From: Bacteroidota bacterium
GTDB lineage: Bacteria > Bacteroidota > Bacteroidia > Cytophagales > Cyclobacteriaceae
Length of the DNA: 32,455 bases
Assembly: GCA_023431285.1 (NCBI GenBank)
Contig: JAEYXN010000033.1
Coordinates: 1-32,455, forward strand
Direction: 5' to 3'
The notes beneath the pieces are model-generated. The model saw nothing but the letters and a program-made list of their open reading frames with translations, had not been told where the DNA came from and searched no databases. How positions within the stretch are numbered: position 1 is the first letter of the stretch; each line of letters starts with the position of its first letter. The translations under genes were made by a program, and so were the position numbers. This document shows, in pieces, positions 26,334-32,455 of this stretch.

Positions 26334-27549
26334 GCTTCTGTATTTTCAGATTAATCAATCCTATGAGTTCTGTGGCCCGCGCGCTCCAGCTGTTGGCGGA
26401 CGAATACCCTATACGTTGCGACCGCTTTTCGGCAGAATCAGTCCGTAACGCAAGGACAATATTGTCGATAAACTGTTCATGCGATGAACTTACGTATGCC
26501 ACACTCTCAAAATTACGGATATCCTCTGAGAAATCCGTCGTTACCACTGGCTTCCCCGCAGACAGGTACTCGTTGATCTTCAGGGGGTAAATGCTCTTCG
26601 TCAATGGAATGAGTCGAAATGGAATAATGCAACAATCTGCATAACGCAAGTATTCCGGAAGTTCATTGAGCCGCTTCTTACCGGTGAAAATTACGTTCGG
26701 CAGTCGATCCAATCCCGCCTGTCTATAGGTGTCTGCAGTTAGAGGGCCAGTCATTATAAGAAACCAATCCTCGTTACGTGCAATTTTTACGAGAAGATCG
26801 TAATCGACCCGATGGCAGATATTACCCATGTAAAAAATGATCTTCTTGCCGGAAGGAATCTCTTTCAACTCAGACGGACGTTCTCCGTCCACCTCCGCCG
26901 CTTTCTGAAAGAGTTGGACGTCAGCAGCATTTGGAAAATAAACAACGGACTTCGCTTCCTTTTCCCTTTGCCTCTTCAATTCCAGCGAAGTCACCAAAGT
27001 GATATCCGACATCTCTGCTGCTTCCGATTCAAGGTAGCTTCCGTGGCGGGAAACATATTCTGAGTTCCGGATATCATCGACGCAATAATACATCGAAAGA
27101 TCAGCAGGACGCGGCCATTCAAAAAACCTCCCATACAGTGGATTGAATGCATTGATGAAAACATATCGCGTGATGGAATACTCGATAAAAAGTTTCCGGA
27201 TAACGCGTGACACAATTCTGTCATTCATCCTTGAAACCCAATCATACATCTTACCAGGCGGAAGCCAGTTAGCCGGATAAACAAGTTCCGGAGTCACGAT
27301 AACGAGACCCGGATACTGCGGATCAGGAACATAAATTGAATTAACCCCTCCCCTGAGCGCAGATTTTCTTCGTTGAATCTGTTGATCTGATTTACGTAAC
27401 AAATAGTCCTTCCATGTAAAAGGATTATCCACGTAAAAAACCCGGGTATAACGCGATAACTCTCTAGCAAGTGAAAACGCAGAAGATGAGTAGTGGCCAT
27501 CCCACCGCGCAAGAGCGAAGATCACGATGTCATAGCCTTCATGTGTCAT
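26317..27549 (-). CDS. GT-B fold glycosyltransferase (GT1/GT4-like)
   Basis: 410 residues, soluble. N-terminal half: YDIVIFALARWDGHYSSSAF, and a MYYCVDDIRN motif like that of TuaH-type transferases. C-terminal half: the beta-strand IIFYMGNICHRVDYDLL, and the donor-site region IYPLKINEYLSAGKPVV, with the Glu expected to contact the sugar nucleotide. It probably adds one sugar to the lipid-linked repeat unit on the cytoplasmic face. The start overlaps the flippase stop (ATGA) and the end overlaps the start of the 43-residue gene. The sugar added cannot be told from the sequence. Confidence 0.88.
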   Translation of the reverse strand: MTHEGYDIVIFALARWDGHYSSSAFSLARELSRYTRVFYVDNPFTWKDYLLRKSDQQIQRRKSALRGGVNSIYVPDPQYPGLVIVTPELVYPANWLPPGKMYDWVSRMNDRIVSRVIRKLFIEYSITRYVFINAFNPLYGRFFEWPRPADLSMYYCVDDIRNSEYVSRHGSYLESEAAEMSDITLVTSLELKRQREKEAKSVVYFPNAADVQLFQKAAEVDGERPSELKEIPSGKKIIFYMGNICHRVDYDLLVKIARNEDWFLIMTGPLTADTYRQAGLDRLPNVIFTGKKRLNELPEYLRYADCCIIPFRLIPLTKSIYPLKINEYLSAGKPVVTTDFSEDIRNFESVAYVSSSHEQFIDNIVLALRTDSAEKRSQRIGYSSANSWSARATELIGLINLKIQKHGAGE

Positions 27550-28904
27550 CCCTTCTCTGTCATTTTAGCTCTCACGAAGGACCAACCCGTGCGATACCAA
27601 TCCAGAATCGCCGGAAACACTTTGTATGTGTTGACGCCGTACAACCGATAGAGGATCAGTTGGTTTATTGAAAAGATAATTACATACGACAACAAGGTTC
27701 CGTAAGCAGCGCCGATGGTCCCAAACTTCTTGAGAAAAAAATAGTTGAAAAAGATATTGATCACCGCCATCAGCACAAGAAGGTAGAAATTTATCTTGGG
27801 TCGCTTCAGCGCATCCATAACAGTTCCAAACTGGCGATTGAATGGGATCAGCAACGTAAAGAATATCGTTACCCGAAGAATCTGCGCCGCTGGCATGTAA
27901 TCCGGACCAAAGATCGTGAGTATGATAAAGTCTGAAAAAATATACAATGGAATTATTCCCGGAAGCATCATCGCGAGGATTATACTCACTGACTTAATGT
28001 ACAGATCCTGCACTCCCTCCCTGCCGCCATCCTGCATTTTCTTGTTTACTCTCGGGTAAGCAAGACTGGCCACTGCGAGAGTGGGCACTTCAATAAGATT
28101 AGATATCCGCAACGCAGGATTATACATGGCTACACCAACGGTAGAAATCAATCGTCCTATCATCCATGTGTCGGTGCTTTTGATGAACATCGAACTGATC
28201 GTAGTTCCAAGGGTATACTTTCCGAACCTTGACAACACACGAACAGATTGCCAGTCAATCCGTGGAAAAATGACAGGCGATTTGCGCAGGTAGAAATATC
28301 CCACCGCCAATGAAGCTGCCGCAGCGAGAAGTTGTACCACAGCAATATCATACAACGTGGGGGCTACCCCTCCGCTATATTTCACCTCAAGGAATTTTAC
28401 CAGAATGTAAATCCCCACGGGAGCGATACGCGCCACGTTCGCCCAGAAGATCGCCTTAAAATTAAACTGGCTCTGTTGAAGATATTCGAACTGCAACGCC
28501 GGGATCAATACTATCGCCCGAAAGATGTAGACATAAAATAATATAATGATCTCGGGCGCGCTCCAGAAGTCAGCAAGGTAACCTGATCCAACATATAGAG
28601 CGATACAGGTAACTATCGTCAGTAATGTGTGTAGTATCCAGGATGCCGTCACAATCTTCTCGCGATCGTCCTCCGACGGGGCAGACACCAGGTGCGTGAT
28701 CATCGGGTTACGGATAAACCCGTTTCGAAGAAGTTCCAGAACAGAGGTCACACTAAGGAACAATCCCCACACGCCGATATCCTTTACCGGCATCACTCTC
28801 ACCATGAAAAAAATGTTCCAGAAACCGAAAAAGACAATGACCAGTCGGTTTAATAACGAATAAGCCCCGCTCTTATACCAGTGCGAAGAAAATGAAAAGG
28901 CCAA
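27546..28904 (-). CDS. Wzx-type oligosaccharide flippase, TTG start
   Basis: 452 residues with about twelve to fourteen hydrophobic segments in the polysaccharide_synt (MOP superfamily) pattern: KSGAYSLLNRLVIVFFGF at the first helix, RISNLIEVPTLAVASLAYPR in the middle, and a late MDALKRPKINFYLL. It should move undecaprenyl-linked repeat units across the inner membrane. No ATG precedes the first helix: a stop (TAA) lies five codons upstream of the TTG at 28904-28902, and the first in-frame ATG would remove the first helix. TTG is therefore the likely start. It is the first gene of the nine-gene minus-strand operon. Confidence 0.87.
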   Translation of the reverse strand: MAFSFSSHWYKSGAYSLLNRLVIVFFGFWNIFFMVRVMPVKDIGVWGLFLSVTSVLELLRNGFIRNPMITHLVSAPSEDDREKIVTASWILHTLLTIVTCIALYVGSGYLADFWSAPEIIILFYVYIFRAIVLIPALQFEYLQQSQFNFKAIFWANVARIAPVGIYILVKFLEVKYSGGVAPTLYDIAVVQLLAAAASLAVGYFYLRKSPVIFPRIDWQSVRVLSRFGKYTLGTTISSMFIKSTDTWMIGRLISTVGVAMYNPALRISNLIEVPTLAVASLAYPRVNKKMQDGGREGVQDLYIKSVSIILAMMLPGIIPLYIFSDFIILTIFGPDYMPAAQILRVTIFFTLLIPFNRQFGTVMDALKRPKINFYLLVLMAVINIFFNYFFLKKFGTIGAAYGTLLSYVIIFSINQLILYRLYGVNTYKVFPAILDWYRTGWSFVRAKMTEKG

Positions 28905-29067
28905 GTCTTTTATTGTTTATGCGTGTCGGATCACCTTCGTAAAAGGTCGTCATCGTCCAATTAGCCTGAATTTAAAAAGTCCTGCCACAACTGCCCAGGC
29001 CATGCAATATAATCCTTTAAAAAATAGCAATTAAGTGTTACCATTGCCATTAATTATCGCCTTTAAA
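28905..29067. promoter_or_regulatory. Divergent promoter region between the flippase operon and the sulfotransferase
   Basis: This is the only place where the two transcription directions diverge in the polysaccharide locus, so promoters for both should be here. A TATAAT string lies at 29008-29013 on the + strand, but I see no matching -35 and no clean Bacteroidota TTTG/TANNTTTG pair on either strand. The assignment rests on gene layout. Confidence 0.4.
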
Positions 29068-30006
29068 ATGCCGAACAAACTGTTCGAAGGTATGCCGGAC
29101 TTTCTCGTCATCGGCGCCGGAAAATCCGGAACTACATCGATTGATAAGTATCTCAATCAGCATCCCGGGGTGTTCGTCCCCAGGAAAAAGGAGCCAAACT
29201 TCTTTGGCTATGAGACCACCAACGAGAACGATCTCCGCAAAAGCCCCGATGACCTCGCACACTACCGCGCCTCCGTCACTACCCTGGAAGAATATCTTAA
29301 AATCTTTGAAGAGGCCTCTCCCCAACAAAAACTCGGGGAAACCTCCAATACCTACCTCTACCACAAGGATGCGCCCTACAGGATCCAGCATTATATTCCC
29401 GACGTCAAGTTGATCGCAGTACTCAGGCAACCCGCAGACCGCCTCTATTCCCGCTTCATGCACCTGGCCCGCGAAAACCGCACCCCAACGAAAAGTTTTT
29501 CAGATTGCCTGGACAAAAATTCAATTTGGTGGCAAAGGAATGACCTCGTTACCGAAGGCTTCTACACAATCAATCTCACCCGGTATTATGAGCTGTTCCC
29601 AAAAGAAAATATCAGAGTGTACCTGTACGATGATTTCGAAAGCAATCCCTTGAAGGTCATGCGGGACATTTACGCACACATCGGGGTAGATCCGGAATTC
29701 ACACCCGATGTGAGTCTCAGATATAATGAGTCAGGCGTAGTGAAGAATAATTTATTGAACAGTATCTATGGTCAGGGTGGATGGCTGAGCCGGAGTATCC
29801 AGTTCCTCTCCCCGGGTCTTTATCAGAAGCTCAGAGGTAATCTTTCACTCAAGAAAAAGATGCTTAACCTCCGGAAAAAGAATCTTGAGAAGAAGGCCAT
29901 GGATCCAGCGATCCGCAAGGCATTAACTTTGAACGTATACGGAGAGGATATCAGCGCGCTACAAAGCCTTCTTGGGCGCGATCTGAGTCACTGGCTGAAA
30001 ACGTAA
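29068..30006 (+). CDS. PAPS-dependent sulfotransferase
   Basis: 312 residues from the ATG at 29068 (MPNKLFEGMPDFLVIG); a GTG at 29035 is open but would add 11 residues with no benefit. The 5'-phosphosulfate loop is GAGKSGTTSID (Lys19) and the 3'-phosphate site is LRQPADRLYSRF (Arg120, Ser128), both intact and correctly spaced. The C-terminus is rich in Lys and Leu (about residues 255-285). Sulfotransferase_1/3 enzymes move sulfate from PAPS to a hydroxyl of a glycan or lipid. Next to this locus, the polymer or its lipid-linked unit is the likely acceptor. It is divergent from the flippase operon and 9 bases ahead of the next gene, so the two probably form a transcript. Confidence 0.88.
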   Translation: MPNKLFEGMPDFLVIGAGKSGTTSIDKYLNQHPGVFVPRKKEPNFFGYETTNENDLRKSPDDLAHYRASVTTLEEYLKIFEEASPQQKLGETSNTYLYHKDAPYRIQHYIPDVKLIAVLRQPADRLYSRFMHLARENRTPTKSFSDCLDKNSIWWQRNDLVTEGFYTINLTRYYELFPKENIRVYLYDDFESNPLKVMRDIYAHIGVDPEFTPDVSLRYNESGVVKNNLLNSIYGQGGWLSRSIQFLSPGLYQKLRGNLSLKKKMLNLRKKNLEKKAMDPAIRKALTLNVYGEDISALQSLLGRDLSHWLKT

Positions 30007-30015
30007 TCTATTAAA

Positions 30016-30561
30016 ATGAAAAGACTCTCCCTCCTCGCAGCTTCGCTTATCCTCATTGGTTTCGCAGGTTATGTCGCCTATGAAGTATACTTTCCTCAAC
30101 TGATCGCGGAAAGTATTACCAGCGAATCAATGGCCCTTGTCCCTGACAAATACGAAAGCCGCATAGAAAAAATCCGGAAACCGGTAAATGAAGGAGCAGG
30201 TGTCGTCGTGGAAGCGGTTCATAATTCAGAGGTCACAATCGACGACATCCTCAAGGCTATTGATAATACTGAAGAAGAACAGGCGCTCAGGTTTCTGGAA
30301 GAACTCAATCAAACTGAAATTACGAGCCCCGACCAGGTTTTTAATATGGCCAAGAAACATTTCCCCGTAAAATTTAACGTCGAAATCTTCCGCCAGCCTT
30401 TCAACGACAAAGTTTCTCTCGCCACAATCAAGAAAGGAGTACGCTACGCAAACATGTACAAAGATAAAGACGAGTTCGACGTGATTACCGTAAAATCGAT
30501 CGCAAAAAGAATCCTTGTCGAAAAGGAAGAAGAGTTTAAGAAGTTAACGAAGATCGACTAA
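30016..30561 (+). CDS. Signal-anchored protein of unknown function
   Basis: The 181-residue product has a membrane anchor or signal peptide (MKRLSLLAASLILIGFAGYV) and then a mostly helical, charged domain. A DDILKAIDNTEEEQAL helix, FNMAKKHFPVKFNVEIFRQ and IAKRILVEKEEEFKK can be seen, but no family is recognised. It follows the sulfotransferase by 9 bases and converges on the Wzc-like gene 21 bases further on, with no terminator between them. It probably acts in the periplasm and, by position, with the sulfotransferase or the polysaccharide export proteins. Confidence 0.75.
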   Translation: MKRLSLLAASLILIGFAGYVAYEVYFPQLIAESITSESMALVPDKYESRIEKIRKPVNEGAGVVVEAVHNSEVTIDDILKAIDNTEEEQALRFLEELNQTEITSPDQVFNMAKKHFPVKFNVEIFRQPFNDKVSLATIKKGVRYANMYKDKDEFDVITVKSIAKRILVEKEEEFKKLTKID

Positions 30562-30582
30562 CCTTCCTCAATAGAAATTCTA

Positions 30583-32455
30583 CTAAAGCTTAAGGTCTTT
30601 AGTATTGATACGGTTTAATACCGAGCCTCCAAATTTCTTCCCGAGAGATCTAAAGTAAGTTATCGATTCACGGTCCAGTTGCTTAACAGTCGAATCCGCC
30701 GAGAAAACGGCGAACACCTTATCTGCATACTGCACCAACTCCTTGGTATCCGAAAAATCGTTCAGCGCCGCACCCTCCATGAGGATGTAGTCAAAGCTGT
30801 CCACCAAAACGGCGATGAGATTAGTGAAATCCCTTCCGCTAAGAATCTCTGCCGGAGACTCATTCCCCCCTCCCGCATTTCCGACAATGAAGATATTCTT
30901 ATACTTCGTAGGGTTGATCAGATCGTAAGTGTTCTCTGCATCATTTTCAGGCTCCGGAACCTCCTCAGCTTCCTTCTGCTTCTTCCCTGATCCAATAAGA
31001 AGATTAACACGCCTTCCTTCCAGAACCTTAATCTCCGTCTGAGGTTTCACCAAAAGCTGTGAAAGAGAATTATTCTTGAAGTTAGTATCAATCACGAGCA
31101 CACGCTTATTGATAAGACTCAACACATAAGCAAGGGAAAACATCACGAATGTTTTTCCATCCTTCTTCTTCGGGCTGGTAAACAATATCACTTTGCCATT
31201 CGCCGTCTCTATCTCGTGACGAAGCTTTCTCAACAGTGACTTAAACATCTCTACCTCTTCATTACTGGTAGGTTGATTGAAGAAAGTACGGATATTAAAG
31301 TTCTTACTATCCACCTTATTGAGCATCCCTACCAACGGAAGCCCAACCAGACGCTTGAACTTGTCCGGATTCCGGATCGACACATCTATGAGCTCCAACC
31401 CGATGATGGCGAAAAGACAAAGCGCAAGACTACTAAACCCGGCCAGCCCGATGATAAGGTAACGCTTCGATGATTCCGGGTAAGCCGCGGGGGCCGCCGC
31501 AAGAACCTGTCTGAGCGTAGTAGAGGCGATCAGTCTGTTTTGCGCCTCATTGTATTTGTTAACCGCGTCAAGATATTCCTGAGACGCGAGATCAACTTCT
31601 TTCTGAATCGCGTCGAGGGCAGCCTCCTTGTTGGCGAATCCTGAAACCGTGTATTTTAAACCAGCGATCTTGTTCTCAACACTGGAAAGATTTGAACGTT
31701 CTACCTTAAGATCAATCTCCGCATCCTTCAGCTTTGATTGAAGATCGGATATAGATACCGCCGGCGTTGATGGATTCGTCTGACGATTCGCAGCATCCAT
31801 CTGAACCCTGAGCTGTTCGCGAAGCTTGTTGAGGGAATCCAGCTGCGCATGATTGGAGGACCCTCCGGTAATGTATCGTTCATTCAGCCTGGCAATGCGT
31901 TCACGAAGCTCAATGATCATCTGATTGTTAACCGTCGCTACACCCTTCCCGGCATTGCGGATGTCTTCATTCAGCCGCTGGATCGTAAGCTCAAGTTTCT
32001 GAACTTTGGAACGCGTCTCATCGCGCACCCGCTCAAGGTCCTGAATCTGACCAAGCTTTGCTGAGCCTTCCGTCTGAACATCAATGACACTGTTATTTGC
32101 CTTGAAGTTCTTTTGCATATCGACCTTCTGATCCAGGGCGGCCTTCTTTTCATCCATCAGATTTTTCAGAAAATCGACAGACTCTCCCGTCCTTTCTGAT
32201 TTAACTGATTTGTAATACCGGATAAACTCCTCACAATAAGCGTTGGCAGCAAGCGCAGACACTTGTGGATTGTCTGAAAGAAAGTCAACCTGAACAAAGT
32301 CAGTGTTCTGTACGCGCGAGATCGTCATACTATGGCGTACATCCGAATAACTATACCCGTGTGCGGTAAGAAACTTCCTGGCGAGATTGTATTCGGGATC
32401 GGAAGTGGAAAGCGGAGAAAAATTACGAAGCTTTGTCTTAAAGAATTCCTTGATC
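30583..32455 (-). CDS. Wzc/GumC-like polysaccharide co-polymerase with degenerate kinase domain (5' end outside window)
   Basis: The frame is open to the right edge: 623 residues are visible, including 42 before the internal ATG at 32328. Residues are numbered from the edge. A periplasmic coiled-coil region covers about 70-310. A transmembrane segment lies near 330-355 (YLIIGLAGFSSLALCLFAII). A cytoplasmic P-loop domain follows. In bacterial tyrosine kinases the motifs run GxxGxGKS/T, IDxDxR and hhhDTPP. Here they read SPKKKDGKT (31150-31176), IDTNFKN (31081-31092 region) and ILMEGAAL (Glu at 30775-30777). The C-terminus ends NRINTKDLKL with no tyrosine cluster. So it should control chain length or export, but kinase activity is doubtful. 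It belongs to the same locus as the flippase, though two + strand genes lie between. Confidence 0.85.
   Translation of the reverse strand, partial: IKEFFKTKLRNFSPLSTSDPEYNLARKFLTAHGYSYSDVRHSMTISRVQNTDFVQVDFLSDNPQVSALAANAYCEEFIRYYKSVKSERTGESVDFLKNLMDEKKAALDQKVDMQKNFKANNSVIDVQTEGSAKLGQIQDLERVRDETRSKVQKLELTIQRLNEDIRNAGKGVATVNNQMIIELRERIARLNERYITGGSSNHAQLDSLNKLREQLRVQMDAANRQTNPSTPAVSISDLQSKLKDAEIDLKVERSNLSSVENKIAGLKYTVSGFANKEAALDAIQKEVDLASQEYLDAVNKYNEAQNRLIASTTLRQVLAAAPAAYPESSKRYLIIGLAGFSSLALCLFAIIGLELIDVSIRNPDKFKRLVGLPLVGMLNKVDSKNFNIRTFFNQPTSNEEVEMFKSLLRKLRHEIETANGKVILFTSPKKKDGKTFVMFSLAYVLSLINKRVLVIDTNFKNNSLSQLLVKPQTEIKVLEGRRVNLLIGSGKKQKEAEEVPEPENDAENTYDLINPTKYKNIFIVGNAGGGNESPAEILSGRDFTNLIAVLVDSFDYILMEGAALNDFSDTKELVQYADKVFAVFSADSTVKQLDRESITYFRSLGKKFGGSVLNRINTKDLKL

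Noticed and set aside
28941..28954. A 14-base string shared with 8217-8230, as a possible common regulatory site
   Set aside because: A match of this length is expected by chance in a window this size, and the hairpin arm is absent at the second site.
29035..29067. GTG start adding 11 residues to the sulfotransferase
   Set aside because: The ATG at 29068 sits a normal distance before the first beta-strand and PAPS loop.

Overview
The window reads as a chromosomal segment of a Bacteroidota bacterium. The direct evidence is the set of type IX secretion system (T9SS) signals: one C-terminal sorting domain of type B, two of type A, and a PorP/SprF-family outer membrane protein. The giant modular surface proteins (tandem PKD, FN3 and PA14 domains) and the style of the exopolysaccharide genes point, by inference only, to the Cytophagales side of the phylum. 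I see no tRNA or rRNA gene, insertion sequence, phage gene or CRISPR array.

Left half (about 0.4 to 18.2 kb, all + strand): a secreted-hydrolase island. A 2120-residue protein couples an N-terminal alpha/beta-hydrolase (esterase or peptidase-like, intact Ser/Asp/His) to 19 tandem PKD-like repeats and a type B sorting domain. Its stop overlaps the start of a PorP/SprF-like protein that carries an extra C-terminal SPOR (peptidoglycan-binding) domain, which makes the pair look like a cargo with a dedicated outer membrane partner. After a 575-base gene-poor stretch come two paralogous giants, 2093 and 977 residues. Both have a second version of the hydrolase, Ig-like and FN3 domains, a PA14 domain and a type A sorting domain. 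Each is followed by a good intrinsic terminator, so they are probably separate transcription units.

Right half (about 18.3 to 32.5 kb): an extracellular polysaccharide locus. A + strand SGNH hydrolase runs convergently into a nine-gene minus-strand operon. In transcription order this encodes a Wzx-type flippase, a GT-B glycosyltransferase, a 43-residue membrane peptide, an O-antigen ligase/polymerase-like protein, a short TolC-like protein, an acyltransferase-3 protein, two multi-spanning GT-C-like membrane proteins and an SDR reductase. Most junctions overlap or are a few bases apart. Upstream of the flippase and divergent from it are a PAPS-dependent sulfotransferase and an unknown signal-anchored protein. 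At the right edge is the 3' part of a Wzc/GumC-like co-polymerase whose kinase domain looks degenerate. Together these suggest a lipid-linked polymer that is flipped, polymerised, exported and decorated with O-acyl and sulfate groups.

The most interesting points are: the same hydrolase type sent out by two different T9SS sorting signals in one locus; the PorP/SprF-SPOR fusion; the 19-repeat stalk; the 43-residue membrane gene nested between the glycosyltransferase and ligase; the half-length TolC-like protein; and the kinase-like domain with altered Walker motifs.
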